A DNA stretch of 64,000 nucleotides from Acidobacteriota bacterium (GTDB taxonomy: Bacteria; Acidobacteriota; Terriglobia; Bryobacterales; Bryobacteraceae): positions 3,358-67,357 of the forward strand of contig JAEZIJ010000248.1 in the NCBI GenBank assembly GCA_023436715.1. The letters are read 5' to 3'. Every line of letters starts with the position of its first letter. Within the stretch, counting starts at the first letter, position 1. This document shows positions 1 through 8,160 of the stretch, one piece after another. Both the position numbers and the translations under genes were made by a program. Under the pieces are notes generated by a model, which did no database searches, was not told where the DNA came from, and saw nothing but the letters and a program-made list of their open reading frames with translations.

Positions 1-2
1 AT

Positions 3-500
3 GCCTTCAGCGACGCCATCGACGAGCTCGAAGATCAGGTGCTCGACAGCCCGAGTCCCGAGGCGCTTCAGAAAATCTTCCAGACCAAACGGGCACTCAT
101 ACAGTTGAGGCGCGTGCTGGTCAATACGCGGGATGTGGCGGGGCACCTTCAGCGGATCGAGTGCGACCTGATCGGGCGCGATATGTGGCCTTTCCTCCGC
201 GACGTGTACGATCACGTGGCGCGGAACCTGGACCTGGTCGAGACGCAGCGGGACCTGCTGAACGGGGCGCTCGATATCTATCTTTCGAGCGTGGCGAACC
301 GCACGAACCAGGTCATGAAGGTTCTGACCGTGCTCGGAACCGCGGCGCTGCCGGCGGTGATCATCTCAAGCATTTACGGGATGAACGTCGATGGCCTGCC
401 CTGGAAGAGTTCACCCCACGGCGGGGCGATCGTCGGGGCGGCGATTACGGCGATTACGGCGGTTCTGTTGGTGATTCTGCGCGTATTCCGTTGGTTTTGA
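3..500 (+). CDS. corA: CorA-family divalent cation (Mg2+/Co2+) transporter, 5'-truncated
   Basis: The window begins inside this gene; the frame is open from base 3. The visible C-terminal part has the long helical stalk typical of CorA, then a first membrane segment ending in the selectivity motif GMN (378-386, context SIYGMNVDGLPW), then a second membrane segment and a short basic tail. CorA proteins are pentameric inner-membrane channels for Mg2+ and related ions. The GTG at 39 is only the first possible start inside the window, not the real one. The stop at 498-500 is 103 bases before ffh, and a promoter-like box between them suggests ffh is transcribed separately. Confidence 0.9.
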   Translation, partial: AFSDAIDELEDQVLDSPSPEALQKIFQTKRALIQLRRVLVNTRDVAGHLQRIECDLIGRDMWPFLRDVYDHVARNLDLVETQRDLLNGALDIYLSSVANRTNQVMKVLTVLGTAALPAVIISSIYGMNVDGLPWKSSPHGGAIVGAAITAITAVLLVILRVFRWF

Positions 501-531
501 CGCAAGCCCCAACATTCGGAAGCTGATAGCT

Positions 532-537
532 TATAAT
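532..537 (+). promoter_or_regulatory. TATAAT -10 box upstream of ffh
   Basis: A perfect TATAAT lies 66 bases before the ffh ATG. Seventeen bases upstream is CCAACA (509-514), a weak match to TTGACA. Transcription would start near 544 and give a leader of about 60 nt containing short inverted repeats (ACTGCC/GGCGGTAGT and GTGTG/CACAC). It is the likely promoter of the ffh-to-rnhB block; this is inference from consensus matching. Confidence 0.45.
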
Positions 538-603
538 GAGATTACTGCCGGATGGCGGTAGTGTGTCGGTTCCCACCACACGCCAGAAGTATGGCTCCGA
601 ACC

Positions 604-1959
604 ATGTTTGAGAATTTATCTGATAAGCTGCAACGCGTCTTCAAGAACCTTCGCGGCGAAGGCAAGCTGACGGCTGCGAACATGGAAGCAGCCCTGCGCG
701 AAATCAGGGTTGCGCTGCTCGAGGGGGACGTCCACTTCCGGGTCGTTAAACAACTCATTGAAAACATTAAGCAAAAGGCGATGGGCGAAGAAGTGCTCAC
801 CGCGCTTTCGCCGACCCAGCAGGTGGTGAAGATCGTCAACGAGGAGCTGGTCAAGATCCTCGGCAGCCACCAATCGAAGCTGCGGTTCGCCAATGAGCCG
901 CCGACGGTCATCTTCATCGTTGGACTCCAGGGTTCGGGCAAGACCACCACGACCGGCAAGCTGTCGCGGTGGCTATCCAAAAATGGCCACAACCCCTTGA
1001 TGGTCTCGGTGGACGTCTATCGTCCGGCGGCGCGGGAGCAGTTGAGCGTGATCGGCCGCGAGTTGAAGCTGCCGGTTCATGCGGGGACCCCGGAAGAGAC
1101 CACGCCGGCGGAACTGTCGCGCGGAGCAAGGAAAGAAGCTGCGAACACCGGCCGCGACGTGCTGCTGGTGGATACGGCCGGCCGGCTACACATCGACGAA
1201 CAGCTCATGACCGAGTTGCAGGAGTTGAAAGGCCTGCTCTCACCCACCGAGATCCTGTTCGTGGCCGATGCGATGACCGGGCAGGACGCCATCAAGTCAG
1301 CCGAGGAATTCCACAAACGGCTGGGCATTACGGGCGTGATCCTGACCAAGATGGACGGCGATGCGCGCGGCGGTGCGGCACTCTCGATCCGGACAGTCAC
1401 AAACCAGTCTCTGAAGTTCGTCGGCGTGGGCGAGAAGTTCGACGCGCTCGAACCGTTCCACCCGGACCGGGTGGCTTCGCGCATTCTCGGCATGGGCGAT
1501 GTGCTCTCGATCATCGAGAAGGTCGAGGAGCAGATCGACCAGAAGAAGGCCGAGGAGATGCAGCGGAAACTCATCGACAACGAGTTTACGCTGGAGGATT
1601 TCCGCGACCAGATCCGGCAACTGCGCAAGCTGGGCCCGCTGGAATCGATCCTGGGAATGATGCCGCAGGTCGGCATGTTGAAGGATCTGAAGAACGTTAA
1701 GGTGGATGAGAACGAGATTACGCGCGTGGTGGCGATCATCGACTCGATGACCGCCAAGGAGCGCGCTAATCACATGCTAATTAACGGCTCGCGGCGGCGG
1801 CGGATTGCGCGCGGCAGCGGGACGACCGTACAGGAAGTGAATCAACTGCTGAAGCAATATTCGCAGATGCGGAAGATGATGAAGAGTTTTTCCGGCGGAT
1901 TCCTGGGGAAGAAGCTGGGCAAGTTGAAGCTGCCCGACATCCTCGGGCAGCGGCCGTGA
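604..1959 (+). CDS. ffh: Signal recognition particle GTPase Ffh (SRP54)
   Basis: A 451-aa protein of normal family length. It binds SRP RNA and nascent signal sequences and hands ribosomes to FtsY. The order is an N-domain helical bundle (about 1-95), a G domain with P-loop GLQGSGKT at 107-114, DTAGR near 187 and the TKMDGDARGG loop near 247, then a methionine-rich M domain with the RNA-binding stretch INGSRRRRIARGSG near 395. The start ATG at 604 begins the canonical MFENLSDKL. It heads the conserved block with rpsP, khpA, rimM, trmD and rplS. A perfect 8-bp stem (1930-1937 with 1943-1950) lies in its last codons. Confidence 0.97.
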   Translation: MFENLSDKLQRVFKNLRGEGKLTAANMEAALREIRVALLEGDVHFRVVKQLIENIKQKAMGEEVLTALSPTQQVVKIVNEELVKILGSHQSKLRFANEPPTVIFIVGLQGSGKTTTTGKLSRWLSKNGHNPLMVSVDVYRPAAREQLSVIGRELKLPVHAGTPEETTPAELSRGARKEAANTGRDVLLVDTAGRLHIDEQLMTELQELKGLLSPTEILFVADAMTGQDAIKSAEEFHKRLGITGVILTKMDGDARGGAALSIRTVTNQSLKFVGVGEKFDALEPFHPDRVASRILGMGDVLSIIEKVEEQIDQKKAEEMQRKLIDNEFTLEDFRDQIRQLRKLGPLESILGMMPQVGMLKDLKNVKVDENEITRVVAIIDSMTAKERANHMLINGSRRRRIARGSGTTVQEVNQLLKQYSQMRKMMKSFSGGFLGKKLGKLKLPDILGQRP

Positions 1960-1991
1960 ACGAGAGATCAGGAGCGAACAAGTAATCACCT

Positions 1992-2249
1992 ATGCTGATG
2001 ATTCGATTGGCGCGATTTGGCGCGAAGAAGAAGCCGTCCTACCGCGTGGTGGTCATTGACAAGGAAAGGGCGCGGGACAGCCGCGCGGTGGAAGTAGTGG
2101 GCTACTACAACCCGGTGAGCCAGCCGGCGACAGTGAAACTGGACCACGACCGGATCGCCCTCTGGTTGAAGCAGGGAGCGAAGCCTTCTGACACCGTCGC
2201 GCGGTTGATCGAGAAGAATCCGGCCCCTGTAGCAGAGCCGGCAAGCTAA
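1992..2249 (+). CDS. rpsP: 30S ribosomal protein S16
   Basis: An 85-aa protein with the S16 pattern: IRLARFGAKKKPSYRVVV at the start, DSRAVEVVGYYNP in the middle, then an Ala/Pro tail. S16 is needed for 30S assembly. The start at 1992 (MLMIRL) or the second ATG at 1998 (MIRL) are both possible; a GGAG at about 1971-1974 is rather far from either. It sits 32 bases after ffh and before khpA, the usual order in many bacteria, so co-transcription is likely. Confidence 0.96.
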   Translation: MLMIRLARFGAKKKPSYRVVVIDKERARDSRAVEVVGYYNPVSQPATVKLDHDRIALWLKQGAKPSDTVARLIEKNPAPVAEPAS

Positions 2250-2341
2250 GGCAGGCGAACCATAAGGCGCTTTGAGTTGTTTGGGATAGAACGTTCCTCG
2301 TATGGGGAATGATATCATCGAGTCAACAGGGAGGCGCTGGG

Positions 2342-2581
2342 ATGGCAGGGATGAAGGAACTCGTTGAGGATATTGCGAAAGCTCTGGTAGACATCCCCGA
2401 TCAAGTTGCCGTCCGGGAAGTACAGGGCGAACAGGTCACCGTTTTGGAACTTCGGGTGGCCCCCAGTGACTTGGGAAAGGTAATCGGCAAGCAGGGGAGA
2501 ACCGCGCGCTCGATCCGAACCATTCTGGGAGCTGCTGGTATGAAGCTCAACCGGCGTTTTACACTGGAGATTCTGGAGTAA
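2342..2581 (+). CDS. khpA: KhpA-type single KH-domain RNA-binding protein
   Basis: A 79-aa protein consisting of one KH domain with the GxxG loop written IGKQGR (about residues 47-52), followed by [12 protein letters not shown]. KhpA (YlqC) usually pairs with KhpB/Jag and binds RNA; in Gram-positives it affects division and cell length. I chose the ATG at 2342 (MAGMKEL) because GGGAGG lies just upstream; an in-frame ATG at 2309 would add 11 uncharacteristic residues. Its place between rpsP and rimM is conserved across many phyla. Confidence 0.93.
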   Translation: MAGMKELVEDIAKALVDIPDQVAVREVQGEQVTVLELRVAPSDLGKVIGKQGRTARSIRTILGAAGMKLNRRFTLEILE

Positions 2582-2634
2582 ATCGACTGCAATCGGGGGA
2601 ATCTCAGCCGGAAGAGAAGTGGGTCGCCCTGGCC

Positions 2635-3171
2635 GTGCTTGGCCGCGCGTGGGGCAGGCACGGGGAGGTGTTCGCGGTTTCGTTGAGCGGCGGCGCCGAG
2701 CGGTTTCAGGATTTGCAGGAGGTGTTTCTCTTCGATGCGCCTGGAGCGCCGGGAGAGCGCCCGATTGGGCTCGAAGCGGTGTGGGAACACCGGGGCGGGC
2801 TGATCTTCAAGTTTCGCGGCGTGGATTCGATTTCGGAGGCCGAAGCCCTGAAGGGCGCCGAGGTTCGAATTCCGCTGGAGGCGCGCCGCAAGCTTTCTGA
2901 GGGAGAGTATTTCCAGTCGGACCTGCTCGGCTGCGAAGTGGTTGAACGCGCCAGCGGGGAACGGCTCGGAGTCGTGACCGCATGGAAGGAGTACGGCGGT
3001 CCGCAACTGCTTGAGGTGACGGGGCAGGGTGAGCCGCTGCTCATCCCATTCGCGCGTTCGATTTGCGTTGAGATCGACATCGCCGGGCGCCGGATTCTGG
3101 TGGATTTGCCGGAAGGGTTGAAGGATTTGGGCGCGCCGCTGAAACGGAAGGCGCCGGAGAGTACGGAATGA
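2635..3171 (+). CDS. rimM: Ribosome maturation factor RimM
   Basis: A protein of about 178 aa with an N-terminal beta-barrel ([15 protein letters not shown]) and a C-terminal PRC-barrel ([17 protein letters not shown], then [17 protein letters not shown]). RimM assists maturation of the 30S head and binds S19. The start is uncertain: GTG at 2635 is the first ATG/GTG/TTG, but the first conserved strand (WVALAVLGR) begins upstream, and the frame is open back to a CTG at 2587, so the true N-terminus may be 2 to 16 codons longer. The stop overlaps the trmD ATG (ATGA, 3168-3171), implying translational coupling. Confidence 0.9.
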   Translation: MLGRAWGRHGEVFAVSLSGGAERFQDLQEVFLFDAPGAPGERPIGLEAVWEHRGGLIFKFRGVDSISEAEALKGAEVRIPLEARRKLSEGEYFQSDLLGCEVVERASGERLGVVTAWKEYGGPQLLEVTGQGEPLLIPFARSICVEIDIAGRRILVDLPEGLKDLGAPLKRKAPESTE

Positions 3172-3920
3172 CGTTTGAAGTGCTCACGATCTTCCCGGAG
3201 TTTTTCCGGGGGCCGTTCGAGCACGGCGTGGTGGCCCGGGCGCGGTCGGCGGGTGTTTTGGATATTCACATCCACGACCTGCGAAACTGGACGGAGGACC
3301 GGCACCGGACAGTGGACGACCGGCCGTTCGGCGGCGGTGAGGGAATGCTCATGAAGCCGGCGCCGGTGTTTGAGGCGGTCGAGTCTATCTGGCCAGCCCG
3401 GGATGTGGACCGCAAGGTGGTCCTGCTCTCGGCACAGGGCCGGCTGTTCGATCAGGGCATGGCGCGGCGGTTTGCTTCGCTTGATGGCCTGCTGCTGATC
3501 TGCGGCCGTTACGAAGGAGTAGATGAGCGTGTGGCCGAGCACCTGGTCGACGAGGAGATCTCGATCGGCGATTACGTGCTGAGCGGCGGCGAGCTGGCGG
3601 CGGCGGTGGTGATCGATGCCGTCGCGAGGCTGCTGCCGGGCGTGCTCGGCAATGAGGCTTCGGCAGTGAATGAATCGTTTAGCGGCTCGGACGCCGCGGC
3701 GATTCTGGACTGCCCGCAATACACCCGGCCGGCGGAGTTCCGCGGCTGGAAGGTGCCCGAAGTTCTGTTGAGCGGGCATCATGAAGAGATCCGCCGCTGG
3801 CGGCGGGAGGCGGCGCTGGAAAAGACCCGGCGGCTGCGGCCCGATCTGCTGGCGGGAGAAAATGTAGCAGAAGGTTTGCCCGAGCAGGAATTACAGGAAT
3901 CAGGGAAGCACAATGAATAA
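3168..3920 (+). CDS. trmD: tRNA (guanine-37-N1)-methyltransferase TrmD
   Basis: A 250-aa SPOUT methyltransferase that makes m1G37 in tRNAs reading CNN and prevents +1 frameshifting. Visible family blocks are [11 protein letters not shown] at the N-terminus, [17 protein letters not shown], the knot region [14 protein letters not shown], and [18 protein letters not shown]. The C-terminal domain carries [18 protein letters not shown]. It starts inside the rimM stop, and its end overlaps the rplS start by 8 bases (3913-3920). Confidence 0.97.
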   Translation: MTFEVLTIFPEFFRGPFEHGVVARARSAGVLDIHIHDLRNWTEDRHRTVDDRPFGGGEGMLMKPAPVFEAVESIWPARDVDRKVVLLSAQGRLFDQGMARRFASLDGLLLICGRYEGVDERVAEHLVDEEISIGDYVLSGGELAAAVVIDAVARLLPGVLGNEASAVNESFSGSDAAAILDCPQYTRPAEFRGWKVPEVLLSGHHEEIRRWRREAALEKTRRLRPDLLAGENVAEGLPEQELQESGKHNE

Positions 3921-4257
3921 CTCGCTTTTGAACAAGTATGTGAGCAGCAAGCAGCGCGACAACGCGCCGGAGTTTCGCCCGGGCGATACCGTACGGGTCC
4001 ATGTAAAGATCAAGGAAGGCGACAAAGAGCGGCTGCAGGCTTTCGAAGGCACGGTGATCGCCCGCAAGAATTCGGGGATGGGCGAGACGGTGACTGTGCG
4101 CAAGATCAGCTTTGGCCAGGGCGTGGAACGCATTTTCCCGCTGAACGCGCCGGTGATCGATCACATCGACGTAGTGCGGACCGGAAAGGTCCGGCGGTCG
4201 AAGCTGTACTACCTTCGGGCGCTGAAAGGAAAGGCGGCGCGGCTCAAAGAGCGGTAA
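3913..4257 (+). CDS. rplS: 50S ribosomal protein L19
   Basis: A 114-aa protein with all L19 landmarks: [50 protein letters not shown] and the basic end [19 protein letters not shown]19 sits at the 30S-50S interface. The ATG at 3913 lies within the last codons of trmD, so the two are probably translationally coupled. Confidence 0.97.
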   Translation: MNNSLLNKYVSSKQRDNAPEFRPGDTVRVHVKIKEGDKERLQAFEGTVIARKNSGMGETVTVRKISFGQGVERIFPLNAPVIDHIDVVRTGKVRRSKLYYLRALKGKAARLKER

Positions 4258-4261
4258 GAGC

Positions 4262-4972
4262 TTGCCGGCAGGGCGGAAGCGGAGATTCCGGTGCCAGGGG
4301 ACTTTGGAGCGCGAGGCGCGCGAAGCGGGCTTTGCGCTCGTGGCGGGCGCCGATGAGGCGGGCCGCGGATCGCTGTTCGGCTCGGTGTACGCTTCCGCCG
4401 TTATTCTTTGTCCGGAACGCCCCATCTACGGCTTGCGGGACAGCAAAGAGCTTCCGGCGGAACGCCGCGAGGAACTCGCGGCCGGGATTCGGGAGCGGTC
4501 GGTGGCCTGGGCAGTTGCGGCCGTCGATGCGTTCGTTATCGACCGGATCAACATATACAACGCCTCCTGCCTGGCCATGACGCGCGCCTTGGAACAACTC
4601 GCCCCGCCTCCCGATTACGCCCTCCTGGACGGTGTTCGTCTGGACATTTCCCTTCCCTACAATCGCGTGGTTCATGGCGATGCGCGGTGCCAGGCGATCG
4701 CGGCGGCATCGATCCTTGCCAAGACGGCGCGGGACGAGTGCATGAGGGAGTGGGACCGTGCGTTCCCAGAATATGGGTTGGCGCGCCACAAAGGATACGC
4801 TACGGCGGAACATTTGCAGGCGCTGACCGCGTACGGTCCGACGATGCAGCACCGCTTCAGCTACGAACCGGTTCGCGCCGCGTGCCCACGGTCATTCTGG
4901 CCAATCCTCTCGCTCCGGGAGGAGTTGCATTTCGCATGGCGCCCGGGGGTGGCAATGGGGCATGCGGGGTGA
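4262..4972 (+). CDS. rnhB: Ribonuclease HII
   Basis: A 236-aa protein that cleaves RNA in RNA:DNA hybrids and removes single ribonucleotides from DNA. The catalytic region is GADEAGRGSLFGSV (about 30-43), with the acidic pair D-E typical of RNase HII. Later blocks are DSKEL (near 60), LDGV near 125 for the third Asp, and the AAASILAKTARD segment. I use a TTG start at 4262, 5 bases after rplS; no in-frame ATG precedes the conserved region. The tail beyond PRSFWPI (last 20 residues) is unusually long and Gly-rich. Confidence 0.93.
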   Translation: MPAGRKRRFRCQGTLEREAREAGFALVAGADEAGRGSLFGSVYASAVILCPERPIYGLRDSKELPAERREELAAGIRERSVAWAVAAVDAFVIDRINIYNASCLAMTRALEQLAPPPDYALLDGVRLDISLPYNRVVHGDARCQAIAAASILAKTARDECMREWDRAFPEYGLARHKGYATAEHLQALTAYGPTMQHRFSYEPVRAACPRSFWPILSLREELHFAWRPGVAMGHAG

Positions 4973-4979
4973 TTTGGCG

Positions 4980-5306
4980 ATGGGGATAGACGATCCGGCG
5001 CGGGCAGATGAAAACGTGGCTGTCGAAGAAGGGGGAAACCACCGCTGGTGGCATAAGCTCGGCGCGCTAGTGTACGTGTTCTTCTGCTTTGAAATCGGCA
5101 TCTTCCTGGTGCTGTTCCCCTGGCTGGATCTGTGGCAGCGCAACTTCATCGCGGGCCTGGCGCCCGGGTTCACCGAGGTGTGGAACAGCCCTTACCTGAA
5201 GGGAGCGGTAAGCGGACTCGGGGTACTGGACATCGGCATCTCCTTCTCCGAGTTGTTCCGCCTGCGCCGCTTTGCGAGAGGGCCGTCGTCCGACCGGATA
5301 CAATAA
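4980..5306 (+). CDS. Small membrane protein of unknown function
   Basis: A protein of 108 aa, not recognised. It has an acidic N-terminus, one clear membrane segment (ALVYVFFCFEIGIFLVLFPW, about 28-47) ending at an aromatic belt, and a second moderately hydrophobic stretch (LKGAVSGLGVLDIGISF). ATG 4980 is preferred because GGGGTGA lies 7 bases upstream; ATG 4962 is an alternative and would overlap rnhB. It sits between rnhB and three signal peptidase genes on the same strand, so a role near the secretion machinery is possible but only by position. Confidence 0.7.
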   Translation: MGIDDPARADENVAVEEGGNHRWWHKLGALVYVFFCFEIGIFLVLFPWLDLWQRNFIAGLAPGFTEVWNSPYLKGAVSGLGVLDIGISFSELFRLRRFARGPSSDRIQ

Positions 5307-5331
5307 AAGGTTGACGCAATCGAGGAGAGCC

Positions 5332-6120
5332 TTGGATCGAACGAAACCTACCGTGGCGGAAGAGACGCCGGAGCGATCGAAGAACGGCAGACACGACACA
5401 CACCGCGGGACGATCGCCGAGTGGACGGTCACCATCATCCTGCTGCTGTTCGGGACGACGACGCTGGTGCAGGCCTTCGTCATCCCGACCGGCTCGATGG
5501 AGGACACGTTGCTGATCGGCGACCATCTGCTGGTGGATAAGCTGAGCTACGCTCCATCGGGCTCCGTGGCCCAGCACCTGCTGCCCTATGAGGACGTGAA
5601 GCGCGGGGATATCATCGTCTTTCGCTATCCCGAGGACATCAACCAGACATTCGTCAAGCGCGTCATCGGTGTGCCGGGCGACCGGATCAGGCTGGTTGAC
5701 AAGCAGGTCTACCGTAACGGGAAGAAGCTCAACGAGCCGTACGTCTATCACAAGACCGAATGGATCGACCCATACCGCGACAATTTTCCCGGTCCTGCGA
5801 ATTCACAAGTCCTCGACCGCGGCTTGGACATGCTGGACAAGCATGTAGTAAACGATGAGGTGATCGTTCCTCCCGGCAGCTACTTCGCGATGGGCGACAA
5901 CCGCGATTCCTCACTCGACAGCCGTTACTGGGGATTCGTGCCGCGAGAAAACATCATCGGGAAGCCGCTGATCATCTACTGGTCCTACAACGCGACCACC
6001 GAGGCGTTATCGGGACCGACGCTCGGCTTCGACCACCTCCGGGACCTTGTGCAGAATTTCTTCACAAAGACGCGCTGGCGCCGCACATTCAAGCTGGTGC
6101 AGGGGTATTCCGCCAATTAG
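5332..6120 (+). CDS. lepB: Signal peptidase I, copy 1 of 3
   Basis: A membrane-bound Ser/Lys protease that removes Sec and Tat signal peptides at the outer face of the inner membrane. It has an N-terminal anchor (about 31-50), the nucleophile in PTGSMEDTL (Ser55), the general base in VKRVIGVPGDR (Lys109), and box E GDNRDSSLDSRYWGFVP near the C-terminus. TTG at 5332 is chosen because GAGGAG precedes it by a few bases and it matches the N-terminal lengths of the two paralogues. A TACAAT box (5299-5304) lies 27 bases upstream. Copies 2 and 3 follow directly. Confidence 0.93.
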   Translation: MDRTKPTVAEETPERSKNGRHDTHRGTIAEWTVTIILLLFGTTTLVQAFVIPTGSMEDTLLIGDHLLVDKLSYAPSGSVAQHLLPYEDVKRGDIIVFRYPEDINQTFVKRVIGVPGDRIRLVDKQVYRNGKKLNEPYVYHKTEWIDPYRDNFPGPANSQVLDRGLDMLDKHVVNDEVIVPPGSYFAMGDNRDSSLDSRYWGFVPRENIIGKPLIIYWSYNATTEALSGPTLGFDHLRDLVQNFFTKTRWRRTFKLVQGYSAN

Positions 6121-6129
6121 GGCACTCCG

Positions 6130-6888
6130 ATGGCAGACGCAAAGGACCGGCCAGCAGGGGATAAGCCGCGCGGGTTCATTGCCGAGTGGACTGTGCTCAT
6201 CATCGTCCTGCTGTTCGGGACGACGACCCTGTTGCAGGCGTTCGTAGTGCCGACCGGATCGATGGAAAGCACCATCCTGATCGGCGACCACCTGTTCGTG
6301 GACAAGCTGGCTTACGCACCTTCCGATGGCGTCGCCAACCACTTGCTGCCTTACAAGGATGTGCAGCGCGGGGATATTATCGTCTTCCGGTGGCCGCCGG
6401 ACCCCAGACAACCCTATGTAAAGCGGGTGATTGGCGTCCCGGGCGACCGGATCAAGCTCGTCAACAAGGACGTTTATCGCAACGGCCGGAAACTCAGCGA
6501 GCCTTACGTTCAACACATCGCGCGGAACTTCGATTCCTACCGCGACAACTTCCCCGCCCCGCCGAGCATGTTCGTAGACTCGCGCGCGCGGAGCATGCTG
6601 ATGGGGAACGTGGTCAACGGCGAACTCGTGGTGCCCCCGGGGCAGTACTTTGCGATGGGGGACAATCGCGACAATTCGTCCGACAGCCGCTATTGGGGAT
6701 TCGTGCCGCGAGAAAACATCATCGGCAAACCGCTGATCATCTTCTGGTCCTATGATGCGCCGACCGAGGCACTAATGGATTCCAGGCCGGTGAATCCGGA
6801 CCATCTGCTGGACATTGCGGTGAACTTTTTCACGAAAACGCGCTGGCGAAGGACACTCAAGCTGGTGCGGGCATACCCGGGCATGTAA
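6130..6888 (+). CDS. lepB: Signal peptidase I, copy 2 of 3
   Basis: A 252-aa paralogue of the preceding gene, 9 bases after it. The transmembrane anchor covers about 20-38, Ser44 sits in PTGSMEST, Lys98 in VKRVIGVPGDR, and GDNRDNSSDSRYWGFVP is complete, so it should be catalytically active. Its C-terminus (NFFTKTRWRRTLKLVRAY) is shared with copies 1 and 3 and is rich in basic and aromatic residues. The three differ most in their N-terminal cytoplasmic tails and in the loop near 175-190. Differing substrate preference is possible but cannot be read from sequence. Confidence 0.94.
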   Translation: MADAKDRPAGDKPRGFIAEWTVLIIVLLFGTTTLLQAFVVPTGSMESTILIGDHLFVDKLAYAPSDGVANHLLPYKDVQRGDIIVFRWPPDPRQPYVKRVIGVPGDRIKLVNKDVYRNGRKLSEPYVQHIARNFDSYRDNFPAPPSMFVDSRARSMLMGNVVNGELVVPPGQYFAMGDNRDNSSDSRYWGFVPRENIIGKPLIIFWSYDAPTEALMDSRPVNPDHLLDIAVNFFTKTRWRRTLKLVRAYPGM

Positions 6889-6890
6889 TC

Positions 6891-7679
6891 GTGGCTGAAA
6901 ACGAAAGCACGGCGCAGGTGGCAGAGACTGCCGCTACGGAATCGCCAGAGGGAACGCGCCGTCCGGCGATTGCGGAATGGGCGATCACGCTCATTCTGCT
7001 TCTGTTTGCGACGACTTCGCTCGTCCAGCCATACGTGATTCCAACGGTCTCGATGGAAGATACGCTGCTCCGGGGAGACCACCTGCTGGTCGATAAGCTG
7101 TCATACGCTCCGGACGGGCCGCTGAGCAGCTACATCCTGCCATACCGCGAGGTTGCGCGCGGCGACATCATCGTGTTCCGCTGGCCCATCGACCTGCGGC
7201 AGAACTACGTCAAACGCGTGATTGGCGTGCCCGGCGACCGCCTGCGGATCGTGAACAAGCAGTTGTACCTCAACGGCGCGCCGGTCGCGGAGCCGTACGT
7301 GTTCCACAAGACCGCCTACTTCGATTCCTACCGGGACAATTTTCCGGGAGAGCCGAATGTCCGGCTCGAGGCGCCGGGTTTGGCAATGCTTGAGCAGAAC
7401 GTGGTGAACGGCGAGGTCGTGGTGCCGCCCGATCACTACTTCGCGATGGGCGACAACCGCGACAATTCGCTCGACAGCCGCTATTGGGGATTCGTGCCGC
7501 GGCAGAACATCATCGGCAAACCGCTGCTGGTCTTCTGGTCCTACGATGCTCCGACAGAGAGGCTGGCCGATCCGAACATCATCAACCTGGACCACATGGC
7601 CGATCTGGCGAAGAACTTTTTCAAGAAGACGCGCTGGAACCGCACGTTGCGGATTATCCGAGGGTACGGGCTGAGGTGA
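6891..7679 (+). CDS. lepB: Signal peptidase I, copy 3 of 3
   Basis: A 262-aa paralogue starting at GTG 6891, 2 bases after copy 2, so the three are surely co-transcribed. The catalytic Ser54 is in PTVSMEDTL, with Val where copies 1 and 2 have Gly. Lys108 is in VKRVIGVPGDR and box E is GDNRDNSLDSRYWGFVP. The acidic N-terminal tail (MAENESTAQVAETAATE) is longer than in copy 2. The Gly-to-Val change directly before the nucleophile is the clearest sign of possible divergence in specificity. Confidence 0.94.
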   Translation: MAENESTAQVAETAATESPEGTRRPAIAEWAITLILLLFATTSLVQPYVIPTVSMEDTLLRGDHLLVDKLSYAPDGPLSSYILPYREVARGDIIVFRWPIDLRQNYVKRVIGVPGDRLRIVNKQLYLNGAPVAEPYVFHKTAYFDSYRDNFPGEPNVRLEAPGLAMLEQNVVNGEVVVPPDHYFAMGDNRDNSLDSRYWGFVPRQNIIGKPLLVFWSYDAPTERLADPNIINLDHMADLAKNFFKKTRWNRTLRIIRGYGLR

Positions 7680-7696
7680 CGGTGAGTCCGGTGAAA

Positions 7697-7765
7697 GCCG
7701 GCAGCAGGGGCTAAAGCCCAGTGATTGTGGCGCTGTACGGCACGGCTAAAGCCGTGCCCTGATAC
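7697..7765 (+). repeat. Dispersed bipartite palindromic element (copy A)
   Basis: Two stem-forming parts: a first part around GGGGCTAAAGCCC (7706-7719) and a second perfect inverted repeat GGCACGGCT-AA-AGCCGTGCC (about 7739-7758), followed by CTGATAC. The same arrangement occurs in opposite orientation at 49679-49745. It is non-coding and resembles REP-type intergenic repeats. It forms the left edge of the tandem array. Confidence 0.75.
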
Positions 7766-8160
7766 GGTTCGTGTGGGTGCACGAGCACGCGGGTTATGCA
7801 ACCGTGCCCTAATACAGTCGTGTGGGTGCGCGGGCCCGCGGGTTATGCAGCCGCGATGGCCAAGGCCGTGCCCTGATACGGTTCGTGTGGATGCGCGGGC
7901 GCGCGGGTTATGCAACCGCGACGGCTGAAGCCGTGCCCTGATACCGTTCGTGTGGGTGCGCGAGCGCGCGGGTTATGCAACCGCGACGGCTGAAGCCGTG
8001 CCCTGATACGGTTCGTGTGGGTGCACGAGCGCGCGGGTTATGCAACCGCGACGGCTGAAGCCGTGCCCTGATACGACTCGTGTGGGTGCGCGGGCCACGC
8101 GGGTTATGCAACCGCGGCGGCCCTGATACGGTTCGTGTGTGCGCGAGCGCGCGGGTTACG
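7757..8160. repeat. Tandem array of seven imperfect units of about 65 bp
   Basis: Units begin CCCTGATACGGTTCGTGTGG and continue through a GC-only stretch, GGGTTATGCAACCGCG and ACGGCTGAAGCCGTG. Unit starts are at 7757, 7807, 7871, 7936, 8001, 8066 and 8121, giving spacings of 50, 64, 65, 65, 65 and 55. Each full unit ends with the GGCT-GA-AGCC core of the dispersed palindrome. Units abut with no unique spacers, so this is not a CRISPR array. The last GGGTTA supplies the argD stop codon on the minus strand. The gap 7680-8155 holds only this and the element before it. Confidence 0.88.

Noticed and set aside
1930..1950. Terminator at the end of ffh
   Set aside because: The 8-bp stem lies in coding sequence and has no T-run; the operon continues into rpsP.
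7757..8160. CRISPR array
   Set aside because: Units of about 65 bp directly abut and there are no unique spacers or cas genes.
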